Assembly: GCA_002030015.1 (NCBI GenBank)
Contig: LQBH01000005.1
Coordinates: forward strand, 1 to 51,917
Direction of reading: 5' to 3'
Source of the DNA: a delta proteobacterium MLS_D
GTDB lineage: Bacteria > Desulfobacterota > Syntrophia > Syntrophales > UBA2210
DNA: 51,917 nt
Positions 8,275-16,049 of the stretch are shown here, in pieces. Position 1 is the stretch's first letter. Each line of letters begins with the position of its first letter. The notes under the pieces were generated by a model, which did no database searches, had not been told where the DNA came from, and was given only the letters and a program-made list of their open reading frames with translations. The position numbers were made by a program, and so were the translations under genes.

Positions 8275-9708
8275 TCACATATACGGCGACAGGAGCCAGG
8301 CCAGGGAATCCCGTACCCGCTCGGGAAAGGGCCTGGCGTCCACCTCTTCCAGTGTCACCCGCCTTGACCGACGTCTCACCTGTTCAACATGTTCCGCCAG
8401 TCGCCCGGCGAGCGCCTCGTCGTACACTTCAACAGCCAGCTCAAAATTGAGGCGAAGGCTCCGAGGATCAATGTTCGCCGAACCGATGTGTAAATAATGA
8501 TCGTCGATCATAAAAAGTTTGGTGTGAACGAAAGGCGGCGGCTGGTAATACACTTCAACGCCCCAGCGCAACAGTTCCCACAGCATGTTCCTGGCGGCCC
8601 AGTGGACCGGCGGCAGATTGTTTTTTTCGGGCAGCACGATCAGCACACGAATGCCCCGCAGGGAGGCCGCCTGCAGGACGGCCATCAACTCCCTGGGGGG
8701 AATGAAATAGGGCGTCATAATCGTTACCGACCTCCTCGCCGCCGTGACGGCGCCGATCAGCACCATGGCAAGCTTGTCCAAATCCTCGTTCGGACCGTCT
8801 GTTATGACGCGGCAGACGGCGTCCCCCGCTGGCTCAGATTGAATCCCGCTCCCCGGTTCGTAGCGCCCCGTGACGAAGGCCCAGTCATCGAGAAAAACCT
8901 CTTCCAGGGCGGCGGCCACCGGTCCGGAAATGCGGAAATGCATGTCTACGACTCGGTTGGGATCATCAAGGTTCTTCACCAGGTGCCGGTCGCCGATGTT
9001 CATGCCCCCGGTAAAACCGATCGCACTGTCGGCGACCATCAGCTTCCGGTGATTTCGAAGATTGATGTGAATAGATGGCATCACAAACAGCCGAGGAGGA
9101 ATGAACCGCCCCACCGGAACACCGGCCCTTTTAAGCAGCGTCCCCGCCCGGGGACAGGAATAGAATTCGCCGACACCGTCGAGAATCACCCTGACATCGA
9201 CACCCCGACGGACCGCGTCGCCGAGGGCAGCGATGAACCGGCGGCCGGTACGGTTCGTTTCAAAGATGTATGTGGTCAAAAAAAGGGTTCGGGAAGCCGA
9301 CTCGATTGTTTCGATCATGGCCGGGTAGACACCTTCGCCGTTGTGGTAAAAATCGATTCGGTTTCCCGCAACCAGAGGACGTTTCGTAACGGCGGCGGTG
9401 GTATTTATAAACTCGGCAAGTCCCTCACCCGCCCGAATAAGACTCCGGGCCAGTTCACCCGCATCGTTTCTTTCGGGAAAAGGTGGAACGGTCTTCCTGT
9501 CGTCGGGACGAAGTTTTTTCGCCTTCGTCTTCACCCTGTTGATGCCGAAGAGAAAGTAGAGCAGGGGACCACCGAAGGGAATAAGAACGCAGAGAGCAAT
9601 CCAGCCGAGGGCGGCCCGGGGATCCCGTTTCAGAAGGAGGGCGTGACCGGCGCTTGCCAGGGCAAGCACAAAAGCCGCTATCGATGCGAGCGAGCTGAAA
9701 AGGGCCAT
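8275..9708 (-). CDS. cls: cardiolipin synthase (phospholipase D family)
   Basis: This membrane enzyme should join two phosphatidylglycerols into cardiolipin. The 477-residue protein has two N-terminal membrane helices (about 4-24 and 32-55, the second in the typical ALGWIALCVLIPFGGPLLYF form) and two complete HKD motifs: His220/Lys222/Asp227 in NHRKLMVADSAIGFTGG and His395/Lys397/Asp402 in FVHTKLFMIDDHYLHIGSAN. Length and order match bacterial ClsA/ClsB-like enzymes. I chose ATG 9708, where the first helix starts. A longer in-frame start (GTG 9789) would add 27 residues that look noncoding. The gene is transcribed divergently from the Nfu gene. Confidence 0.92.
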   Translation of the reverse strand: MALFSSLASIAAFVLALASAGHALLLKRDPRAALGWIALCVLIPFGGPLLYFLFGINRVKTKAKKLRPDDRKTVPPFPERNDAGELARSLIRAGEGLAEFINTTAAVTKRPLVAGNRIDFYHNGEGVYPAMIETIESASRTLFLTTYIFETNRTGRRFIAALGDAVRRGVDVRVILDGVGEFYSCPRAGTLLKRAGVPVGRFIPPRLFVMPSIHINLRNHRKLMVADSAIGFTGGMNIGDRHLVKNLDDPNRVVDMHFRISGPVAAALEEVFLDDWAFVTGRYEPGSGIQSEPAGDAVCRVITDGPNEDLDKLAMVLIGAVTAARRSVTIMTPYFIPPRELMAVLQAASLRGIRVLIVLPEKNNLPPVHWAARNMLWELLRWGVEVYYQPPPFVHTKLFMIDDHYLHIGSANIDPRSLRLNFELAVEVYDEALAGRLAEHVEQVRRRSRRVTLEEVDARPFPERVRDSLAWLLSPYM

Positions 9709-9882
9709 GAACCGTGATCTTTCTCCGCCGAACCGGCCAGGAACTCCGCCTTCGATGAACACCAGCCGTTTCCCGCACAGAAACGGCACTGCCGACTGGA
9801 AACGTGTGATTGTGATTTAATGTAGTACAGGAAACAGGTTCCGTCAAGCTTGCCGGGCAGTGCCCGCGCGGTGGAAGGTGGC

Positions 9883-9910
9883 TTGACTTTTTGCAAAGAG
9901 CACCTATCAT
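9883..9910 (+). promoter_or_regulatory. sigma70-type promoter of the nfu gene
   Basis: TTGACT (9883-9888), a 16-base spacer and TATCAT (9905-9910) lie about 38 bases before the GTG start of the Nfu gene. Confidence 0.6.
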
Positions 9911-9947
9911 ATATCCCATAAACGGCCGCTGCCGTCGGAGGAATCAG

Positions 9948-10169
9948 GTGAAAGAAGAAGTCCGAAAAGCGCTGGAGGAGATCAGACCCGCTTTGCAGGC
10001 CGACGGGGGAGACGTGGAGCTTATCGACGTAACCGATGACGGCGTTGTCGTGGTCAAATTACAGGGTGCCTGCGCGGGCTGTCCCATGGCCGAGATGACC
10101 CTGAAAGGCGGTATCGAACAACGGTTGAAACAGGTTGTTCCCGGCGTCAAAGAGGTCGTGAGCGTGTGA
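9948..10169 (+). CDS. NifU C-terminal-like (Nfu) iron-sulfur scaffold protein
   Basis: The 73-residue protein is a stand-alone Nfu domain. [19 protein letters not shown] and the metal-binding CAGC (Cys42, Cys45), followed by [13 protein letters not shown], are diagnostic. Nfu proteins carry [4Fe-4S] clusters, bridged across a dimer, to target enzymes. The start is GTG 9948, with GGAGG at 9937-9941, six bases away; upstream codons in the same frame overlap the promoter and are not coding. The next gene begins 58 bases later on the same strand and may be co-transcribed. Confidence 0.93.
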   Translation: MKEEVRKALEEIRPALQADGGDVELIDVTDDGVVVVKLQGACAGCPMAEMTLKGGIEQRLKQVVPGVKEVVSV

Positions 10170-10227
10170 AGGCTTTCGTGAAGACGTCCCCTGAGTATTC
10201 CGCGGGGCCGGATGAAACGGATGCGCT

Positions 10228-10971
10228 ATGAGCACGCCGGCGATTTATCGAGCCACCATAGATGGTATAGTTCGTCATTTCCCCGACAGGGCGGGACTGC
10301 GCCGTTACCTTGACATCGGCGCCGGTTCGGGCGAACTGGTGAGCCTGCTTGAGGAACACTACGACAACGTCCGGTCCGTCTGTTGTGATTACACGGATGA
10401 ACTGATGCAACTGCCCGGTCGGCAGGTCGATATAATCGATCTGAATACCGCAGCGGGTCTTCCCTACGAAGACGCCCGCTTCGATGTGGTCACGGCAACG
10501 GAAGTGATTGAGCATCTCGAAGATTTTCGAAAGCTGCTCCGCGAAATTCACCGGGTGCTCAGGCCGGGCGGCCTGCTGGTGCTGAGCACACCGAATATCC
10601 TCAATCTCAATTCCCGCCTGCGCAATCTCTGGTTCGGTTTCGCAGAACTCATGGGTCCACTTCCGGTCGACGGCAGGCGAAAAGAAAGCTGCGCCGGCCA
10701 CATCAGCCCGGTTTCCCCCTTTTACATCACGCACGCCCTTCGCGAAACGGGATTCCGAAACGTTGATGTCACGGTGGATCGCTACCAGCGCTCGGGCATG
10801 CTGAAACTGGCCCTGCTCTGGATTCCATTCCGACTCATGAACGCCTACATCACGCGGCGGGAAGTGAAAAGATATAAAACCATCGACGCCTCGAACCGCG
10901 ACATGGTGAAACAGATCAATTCAATTCCTCTGCTCCTGGGACGAACGGTCATTCTGTCGGCTGTCAGGTAA
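10228..10971 (+). CDS. class I SAM-dependent methyltransferase
   Basis: The 247-residue protein has a Rossmann methyltransferase core: motif I LDIGAGSGELV (28-38), an acidic residue after strand 2 (CCDYTDE), the post-strand-4 FDVVTATEVIEHLEDF segment and RVLRPGGLLVLSTPN. This pattern resembles UbiG/Coq5-like and sugar- or lipid-modifying methyltransferases. The SFYITHAL-type middle and basic C-terminus give no substrate. There is no signal peptide, and one hydrophobic stretch (LKLALLWIPFRLMNAYI) may touch membrane. It is downstream of nfu and converges with nagZ, leaving 9 bases between the stops. The function is otherwise unassigned. Confidence 0.8.
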   Translation: MSTPAIYRATIDGIVRHFPDRAGLRRYLDIGAGSGELVSLLEEHYDNVRSVCCDYTDELMQLPGRQVDIIDLNTAAGLPYEDARFDVVTATEVIEHLEDFRKLLREIHRVLRPGGLLVLSTPNILNLNSRLRNLWFGFAELMGPLPVDGRRKESCAGHISPVSPFYITHALRETGFRNVDVTVDRYQRSGMLKLALLWIPFRLMNAYITRREVKRYKTIDASNRDMVKQINSIPLLLGRTVILSAVR

Positions 10972-10980
10972 CTGAAGGAA

Positions 10981-12087
10981 TCACCGGACACGACTCTTCA
11001 GATCCATGATGCGCCGAAAAGACCGGTCGATCCGCCCGGCGTCGATCACCCCCCGTTCCAGGAGCGATGCGATGACCGCGGCGGCCCTGCGCGATGCCTC
11101 CTCGTCGTAGACAGAATTATTGGCAAACAACAGAATATCAACGCCCGCCAGGACGGCCCTTTCGACCGTTTCCGTGAAACCGTAGCAGTCGCGAAGGGCT
11201 TTCATTTGAAGATCGTCCGAAATCACCACGCCGTCATATCCCAGGCGGCCGCGCAGCAGGCTGTCGATGGTCGCCCGCGACAGCGTGGCCGGCAGGACGG
11301 GATCGATCGTTTCGTTGAAAAGATGCGCCGTCATGACCAGATCGGCACGGCCCTCCTGTATGAGCGTCGCGAATGGAATCAGCTCCTCTTCCGACCAGAG
11401 GCCCGTAACATCAACAAATCCCTCGTGCGAATCGGCGTCGGACGAGCCGTGACCGGGGAAATGCTTCAGTGTCGAAATAACGCCCTTCCGCCGGTACGTT
11501 CCGATCATGACGCGGGCGTGACGGATCACCACGGCGGGGTCGGCGGAAAAACTCCGTTCCAGACCGCCGATAACGGGGTTCATCGGATTTCTGTCGAGAT
11601 CGACCACGGGAGCGAAATTAATATTAATGCCCGCCGCGATCAACGCATCCGCGGTGATACCCGCCGCAGCTCGCGTCATACTGGTATCGTCGATGCGCCC
11701 CAGCGCGCGCTGTGACGGCGTGAAAGGAAAACCGCAGGCCTCCTTGAGCCGCGACACCCTGCCTCCTTCCTGGTCGACGGCGATGAACAGGGGGACCGGC
11801 GCCCGCGCCTGCAGGTCAGCCGTCAACCGTCGCACCTGTTCCGGGGAGATGATGTTACGCCCGTACTGTCCCGTGGGAACATCATAATCGAAGATCACGA
11901 CACCGCCGATCCGCCCGGCCTCGATGTCATCGGCGACGGCAGGCGCGTCGTCCACTGCCGTCCCTCGAAACCCGACCATGATCATCTGGCCGATTTTTTC
12001 TTCCAGCGTGGTGCAGAAAGCCGCGGCGGGGGCGAGAAAGGCGACAAGGAACAGGCAGACAACGACTGCAGCCAATTTCGCCTTCAC
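10981..12087 (-). CDS. nagZ: beta-N-acetylhexosaminidase, glycoside hydrolase family 3 (NagZ-like)
   Basis: The enzyme should cleave N-acetylglucosamine from peptidoglycan fragments. The protein has about 368 residues with a signal-like N-terminus (KLAAVVVCLFLVAFLAPAAA), unlike the cytoplasmic NagZ of E. coli, so it is probably exported. The GH3 core shows AVDQEGGRVSRL, the NagZ signature KHFPGHGSSDADSH (catalytic Asp-His dyad) and VISDDLQMKAL with the nucleophile Asp. GTG 12087 is preferred because GAGGAG lies six bases upstream; ATG 12093 sits directly on that ribosome site. The gene follows mobA after 10 bases and part of its ribosome site lies in the mobA stop, so translation is probably coupled. 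Confidence 0.88.
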   Translation of the reverse strand: MKAKLAAVVVCLFLVAFLAPAAAFCTTLEEKIGQMIMVGFRGTAVDDAPAVADDIEAGRIGGVVIFDYDVPTGQYGRNIISPEQVRRLTADLQARAPVPLFIAVDQEGGRVSRLKEACGFPFTPSQRALGRIDDTSMTRAAAGITADALIAAGININFAPVVDLDRNPMNPVIGGLERSFSADPAVVIRHARVMIGTYRRKGVISTLKHFPGHGSSDADSHEGFVDVTGLWSEEELIPFATLIQEGRADLVMTAHLFNETIDPVLPATLSRATIDSLLRGRLGYDGVVISDDLQMKALRDCYGFTETVERAVLAGVDILLFANNSVYDEEASRRAAAVIASLLERGVIDAGRIDRSFRRIMDLKSRVR

Positions 12088-12097
12088 GGGCATCTCC

Positions 12098-12676
12098 TCA
12101 GGTGAGGCGCAGCCGCGCCTGTTCAAGATCATCCTGTGAATTGATATTCAGGAACATGGTTCCCTCCGGGTCAAAGGAGCGGAGAACCGACTCGGGGATT
12201 TCCACGGTTCGGCACCGTTTATAGAAAAGTCTGATTTGAAGCCGGTCGTCGTCGATGAGTTTTTTTATCGCCGGCAGACACCGGCGGGAATAGACGGCGT
12301 GCAGCGGTTGCAGCCCGTCGGCCGGCGCAGGAACCAGGACGTCGCAGTTTCCGGAGTTTTCCATCATCCACGTGATAAATGATCTGTTCAGGAAGGGCAT
12401 GTCGCATGCCGCGGCGAAGGCCCGCTCGTTTCGCGCGAAAAAGAGTCCCGTATACATGCCGCCGAGGGCGCCCTTCCCGGGAATAATGTCCGTCACAATG
12501 ATCGCGTCCAGGTCGAGGTAATCAGACGGTTCGTTGGTCACCAGGATTATCTCGTTGAAGAGATCCCTGAACAGCGCGATGGTCCGGTCGATCAGGCGCA
12601 CACCGCCGATCTCGGCGAACGCCTTGTTTTCTCCCATTCTGCGGCTTCTCCCGCCGGCAAGAATAATGCCGGTCAT
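12098..12676 (-). CDS. mobA: molybdenum cofactor guanylyltransferase
   Basis: MobA transfers GMP from GTP to molybdopterin cofactor, giving the bis-MGD used by DMSO-reductase-family enzymes. The nucleotidyltransferase signature ILAGGRSRRMGENKA starts at residue 4. DIIPGKGALGGMYTGL and AAACDMPFLN are the other conserved loops, including the Mg-binding Asp. The total is about 192 residues from ATG 12676, the usual size. Longer in-frame starts overlap the upstream dehydrogenase gene and add no recognisable sequence. It lies between an iron alcohol dehydrogenase and nagZ, all leftward. A tungstate/molybdate-type binding protein is encoded at the end of the window but is not linked. Confidence 0.92.
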   Translation of the reverse strand: MTGIILAGGRSRRMGENKAFAEIGGVRLIDRTIALFRDLFNEIILVTNEPSDYLDLDAIIVTDIIPGKGALGGMYTGLFFARNERAFAAACDMPFLNRSFITWMMENSGNCDVLVPAPADGLQPLHAVYSRRCLPAIKKLIDDDRLQIRLFYKRCRTVEIPESVLRSFDPEGTMFLNINSQDDLEQARLRLT

Positions 12677-12692
12677 GGCCACCCGGCTTTTT

Positions 12693-13856
12693 TCAGGTGC
12701 AATATCCAAAGATTTCCTCAATGACGGGAACGGTATAGTCCCGGAGCCCCCACACTTCCGCCAGGACGGCCGCGTTCGCGGCTATCTTTTCCAGATCCGA
12801 CTCCGGAATGCCCGCTTCTTTCAGGGACACAGGACTTCCAATGGACACGAACCATTTCTTCAACGCTTCTATGCCCAGCAGCGCGGCCCGCCCGTCGTCT
12901 TCCTCGTCAACGCCGAAAACGCGGCGTGCAAAGATGGCCAGCTTCACTTCCTTCTCCGGGAGGGCGTACCGCATCCATGCCGGAAGAACAATGGAGAGTC
13001 CCGCTCCGTGAGCTATGTCGTAAATGGCGCTGAGAGGGTGTTCCAGCATGTGTGCCGGAAGGCTGAAGGCACCGACGCCTGCCGTAGTGAGCCCGTTGAA
13101 GGCAAGCGTCGTCGCCCACATGATGGAGGCGCGGGCATCATAGTCGCGGGGGTTCTCGAGAATCACGCCGATGTCTTCCATGATCACCTTCGTCAGGGTT
13201 TCAACCAGACCGTCCTGAAGGGGACTGATCAGTTCCTTCGCGTTGAAATATCCCTCCAGCATGTGGGTGATCGCGTCGACGGCGCTGTAGGCGCTGTAGG
13301 CTGCACCGAGACTGAACTGCACCGTGGGATCGAGAATGGACGTTTTCGGCTGAATATGGGGCGACCGGAAACTGAATTTCTGCGCTTCCTCTTCGCGGGT
13401 GATGACCGCGGCGGCGTTCATTTCAGAGGCGCTCGCCGAAACGGTGAGCACCGTCAGAACGGGCAGGGCCTTGTGTATGACGGCCCGCCGGGTGAAAAAA
13501 TCCCACACGTCGCAATCGGCGTAAAAACCCGCGGCAATGGTCTTGGCCTCGTCAATGACACTGCCGCCGCCCACGGCGAGCACCACGTCCACTTCTTCGC
13601 GCCGTGCCGTTTCGATCCCCTTGAGCGCGTGGGACAGTACCGGGTTGGCCTTGACGCCGGGAAATTCAACGACCTCGAGACCCGCCTCCCGAAGCGATTC
13701 GGCAACCTGGTCGTAAACGCCGTTTTTCCTGATACTTCCCATGCCGTAGACGAACAGCACTTTTCGGCCGAATTGCTGTATCTCGCCGCCGATCCTGGCG
13801 ATCTGTCCCTCGCCGAAAATGATTTTCGTGGGATTTTCATAGACAAAATTTTTCAT
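12693..13856 (-). CDS. iron-containing alcohol dehydrogenase (butanol dehydrogenase/YqhD group)
   Basis: The 387-residue enzyme belongs to the group III metal-dependent alcohol dehydrogenases, which interconvert alcohols and aldehydes with NAD(P)H. The N-terminal half has FVYGMGSIRKNGVYD and the nucleotide-binding GGGSVIDEAKTIA (96-108). The C-terminal helical half holds the iron ligands, apparently Asp194 and His198 (DAITHMLEGYF), a His in PAHMLEHPLSA and His283 in YDIAHGAGL. The start at ATG 13856 has AAGGGAG seven bases upstream. The substrate cannot be told from sequence; sequence style is closest to BdhA/YqhD. A long antisense frame over this gene is a GC-rich shadow. Confidence 0.9.
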   Translation of the reverse strand: MKNFVYENPTKIIFGEGQIARIGGEIQQFGRKVLFVYGMGSIRKNGVYDQVAESLREAGLEVVEFPGVKANPVLSHALKGIETARREEVDVVLAVGGGSVIDEAKTIAAGFYADCDVWDFFTRRAVIHKALPVLTVLTVSASASEMNAAAVITREEEAQKFSFRSPHIQPKTSILDPTVQFSLGAAYSAYSAVDAITHMLEGYFNAKELISPLQDGLVETLTKVIMEDIGVILENPRDYDARASIMWATTLAFNGLTTAGVGAFSLPAHMLEHPLSAIYDIAHGAGLSIVLPAWMRYALPEKEVKLAIFARRVFGVDEEDDGRAALLGIEALKKWFVSIGSPVSLKEAGIPESDLEKIAANAAVLAEVWGLRDYTVPVIEEIFGYCT

Positions 13857-14245
13857 GATCCGCTCCCTTCATCAACCCCGCGGGACATTCCCGCGGTAGT
13901 TCACGTCTCACTCACGCTATACACAAGGAGAAAGCGCGAGTCAACCGCCGCGAAGGCGACGATGAAGGAACCGGTGAAACGGCGGGAAAAACCGTTCCGC
14001 CGCTCAAAAAATATTGTTCATTCCTTCATGACATGTCTTCGCCCTCGCCGAAGAAAAGGGAGGAGATCAGGGTTGATATTCAAAGAAAACGGGATGTTCG
14101 ATACTTTAAAATAACAATTAATAAGGTTCGCCGGTTTTCTCATCTTCATACAGGCGGGGAGCCCGCGATGGTGGCAACAAAGCGCGGGATCATGCCACGC
14201 CGGGGAATCCGGGCGTCGCGTCGGAGGAACAGCACCGGAATAGTT
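13857..14245. other. gene-free stretch upstream of the alcohol dehydrogenase
   Basis: No convincing gene is visible in these 390 bases. It includes an AT-rich patch near 14100-14130, which could hold the leftward dehydrogenase promoter. An imperfect GC-rich inverted repeat lies near 13977-14003 (CGGCGG ... CCGCCG). Confidence 0.5.
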
Positions 14246-14485
14246 TTATGATTCTTCCGTCGGTTGACCGGCTGTGTCTCCTGTTCCGGCGGCGGGAGGG
14301 CGGGGCATGAATATCCACAGCAGAACATAGAGAACCAGCCCGAACCCCCAGGCGAGAGCCAGGAGCACCGTCAGTACCCGCCAGACCCAGGACGGCACCG
14401 GGCTGTGTTCACCCAGTCCCCCGCAGACCCCGCCGAGCCAGCGGTCATGTTCCGATTTTGTCAGATTCTGCAGCCATTCGAACAT
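14246..14485 (-). CDS. PspC domain protein
   Basis: The 79-residue protein has the PspC signature near its start (RWLGGVCGGLGEH) followed by a strongly hydrophobic helix (VLTVLLALAWGFGLVLYVLLWIF) and a short polar tail. In PspC/PspB systems this domain senses envelope stress. Here it stands alone, without pspA or pspB nearby, so the role is unknown. The start at ATG 14485 has GGGGAA upstream. The gene lies just downstream of the tRNA-Val terminator and is probably transcribed separately. Confidence 0.87.
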   Translation of the reverse strand: MFEWLQNLTKSEHDRWLGGVCGGLGEHSPVPSWVWRVLTVLLALAWGFGLVLYVLLWIFMPRPPAAGTGDTAGQPTEES

Positions 14486-14513
14486 GTAACGTTTCCCCGT
14501 GGTATCAGGTTAA

Positions 14514-14548
14514 ACAAAAAAGGGGTGTCGACGAACGCCGCTACCCCC
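14514..14548 (-). terminator. intrinsic terminator after tRNA-Val
   Basis: Minus-strand GGGGT...ACCCC stem with an inner CGGCG-TTCG-type hairpin is followed by a run of six T. It starts about 11 bases after the tRNA 3' end. Confidence 0.75.
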
Positions 14549-14558
14549 GGTATTTGCA

Positions 14559-14633
14559 TGGTAGGCGGTACTGGATTTGAACCAGTGACTTCTACCGTGT
14601 GAAGGTAGCACTCTCCCGCTGAGTTAACCGCCC
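14559..14633 (-). tRNA. tRNA-Val (anticodon CAC)
   Basis: The 75 bases fold as a full cloverleaf on the minus strand. The acceptor is GGGCGGT/ACCGCCT (G-T at the end), the D-arm has CTCAGCGGGAGAG, and the anticodon stem CTACC/GGTAG has the loop TTCACAC giving anticodon CAC. The T-arm is CTGG-TTCAAAT-CCAG and the genome encodes the 3' CCA. It reads the GUG codon. Confidence 0.97.
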
Positions 14634-14645
14634 TGAAGAAAATGC

Positions 14646-14674
14646 ACGATAGCCCAAAGAAAATTTGAATGCAA
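14646..14674 (-). promoter_or_regulatory. promoter of tRNA-Val
   Basis: Minus-strand TTGCAT (14674-14669), a 17-base spacer and TATCGT (14651-14646) lie about 12 bases before the tRNA. The MITE copy 2 end is only 20 bases further upstream. Confidence 0.7.
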
Positions 14675-14693
14675 GCCCAAAAATATCCCCCAC

Positions 14694-15008
14694 AATCCGC
14701 GATTGATTTTCTGTAGAGCACCTTATCGCGTTTTCAGTATGCACAAAGGATATAACAGAGAGGCGATAGGCTTATGGGCGACAGGCCATATTTTCTCTGT
14801 CCCCGTCCCTGGAGGGAGGGTCTTCCCAAATCAGTTTCCCCTCCCCTGGAGGGAGGGGATGAAGGGGAGGGGGTGATTTCCCGCCTGTTCTGTCATTGCA
14901 GCACCCCTGATGGTCCGGTCTGAATGTGTATCGGACAGCACGTATCGTGCCGAATTAACTGGGCGTTGAACTGTCTGTACCACGAACAGGTTGAGCCAAT
15001 CGCGGATT
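14694..15008. repeat. MITE-like element, copy 2
   Basis: The 315-bp element is inverted relative to copies 1 and 3. Terminal inverted repeats AATCCGCGATTG (14694-14705) and CAATCGCGGATT (14997-15008) are perfect. Internal blocks match copy 3 closely, including TATGCACAAAGGATATAACA, the GGGCGACAGGCCATATTTTC block and TAACTGGGCGTTGAACTGTC. An ATATCCC direct repeat flanks it (14683-14689 and 15014-15020), possibly a target duplication with a few extra terminal bases. No protein is encoded. Confidence 0.8.
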
Positions 15009-15038
15009 TTGGGATATCCCATCCGGCGGCGCGTCTTT

Positions 15039-15845
15039 TCAGGCCCCCGTGAACCGGGGCGGCCGTTTTTCCGCGAAGGCCGTCATGGCTTCCCGGCAGT
15101 CGTCCGTGGACAACAGCAGCATGTTCTTGTGAACGGCCAGGGCTATTCCGTCCCGCACCGTGGCATACCTGCTGTAATTGAGAACTTCCTTCGTGTTTTG
15201 AACCGCCAGGGGGGCGCTCTCCTTAATTTCCCCGGCGAGCTTGTTCGCGCCTTCCATCATGGCCGTCTCGTCGGGGTACATCATGTTGACGAGCCCCATG
15301 CGCTCGACCTCAGCCGCCGAGAAGAATCGTCCCGTGTAGGCCATCTGGCGCGTGAAGGCCTGCCCGATGATGTGGGGAAGCCGTTGCAGGACACCCATGT
15401 CCGCCACGATGCCGATCCGCGCCTCCCTGAGTGAAAACGTCGCGTCCTGCGTACACAGGCGCAGGTCGCAGGAAGCGATCATATCAAGGCCGGCACCCAC
15501 GCATATGCCGTGCACGGCCGCGATGACCGGCTTGCTGCACTCCTCGATGGCGTGGCAGCACTCGAAGATGTTCTTGTCGTGAACGGGGACCTGAAGCATA
15601 TTTTTCGGACTGCCCACCAGTCCCCGCTCGAGGGCGTCCTTCAGGTCCAGACCTGCCGAAAATATGCGGGCGTTGCTCTTGAGAATAACCACCCATACAT
15701 TGTCATCCTGTGACAATGCGTGAAACACCTCCGTCATTTCCGTCGCGAGCTCGTAATTCAGCGCATTCAGGGCCTTCGTTCGGTTGAGCGCGACCACGGC
15801 CACGTGATCCTCCGTAGTCACCTCGATACAGTGGTATGTTTTCAT
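15039..15845 (-). CDS. enoyl-CoA hydratase/isomerase family, dienoyl-CoA isomerase-like
   Basis: The 268-residue protein is a crotonase. The oxyanion-hole loops FSAGLDLKDAL (62-72) and GICVGAGLDMIASCDLRL (113-130) are present. Three acidic residues, Asp121, Glu141 (LREARIG) and Asp149 (IVADMGVLQRLP), match in type and in spacing (20 and 8) the catalytic residues I recall for mammalian delta3,5-delta2,4-dienoyl-CoA isomerase (Asp176, Glu196, Asp204). Conversion of 3,5- to 2,4-dienoyl-CoA is therefore more likely than simple hydration. The start at ATG 15845 has GGGAGGT upstream; the longer in-frame extension is not coding-like. The gene stands alone, with a MITE downstream. Confidence 0.88.
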   Translation of the reverse strand: MKTYHCIEVTTEDHVAVVALNRTKALNALNYELATEMTEVFHALSQDDNVWVVILKSNARIFSAGLDLKDALERGLVGSPKNMLQVPVHDKNIFECCHAIEECSKPVIAAVHGICVGAGLDMIASCDLRLCTQDATFSLREARIGIVADMGVLQRLPHIIGQAFTRQMAYTGRFFSAAEVERMGLVNMMYPDETAMMEGANKLAGEIKESAPLAVQNTKEVLNYSRYATVRDGIALAVHKNMLLLSTDDCREAMTAFAEKRPPRFTGA

Positions 15846-16049
15846 GCAGAAACCTCCCGGAATCATTATATGTCGCACTCTCAACAGGACATCATGCCGC
15901 CGTCGCGACCGCATTCCGCCGATGCGAACAAGGAACTATCATCAATTCTTCTAAAAAACAAATACAGAGACGAACCGGAGACACACGTTTTTCGACGATT
16001 CCAGACGCCGGTCAGCGAGTCTCCCGCGGCCCGTTTCGAATAGAATGAA

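Noticed and set aside
8497-9717. Long plus-strand open frame opposite cardiolipin synthase
   Set aside because: The minus-strand gene has both HKD motifs. The plus frame lacks a ribosome site and family features.
12534-14114. Long plus-strand open frame opposite mobA and the alcohol dehydrogenase
   Set aside because: It runs antisense to two genes with clear catalytic motifs and has no motif of its own. It is a shadow of GC-rich codon use.
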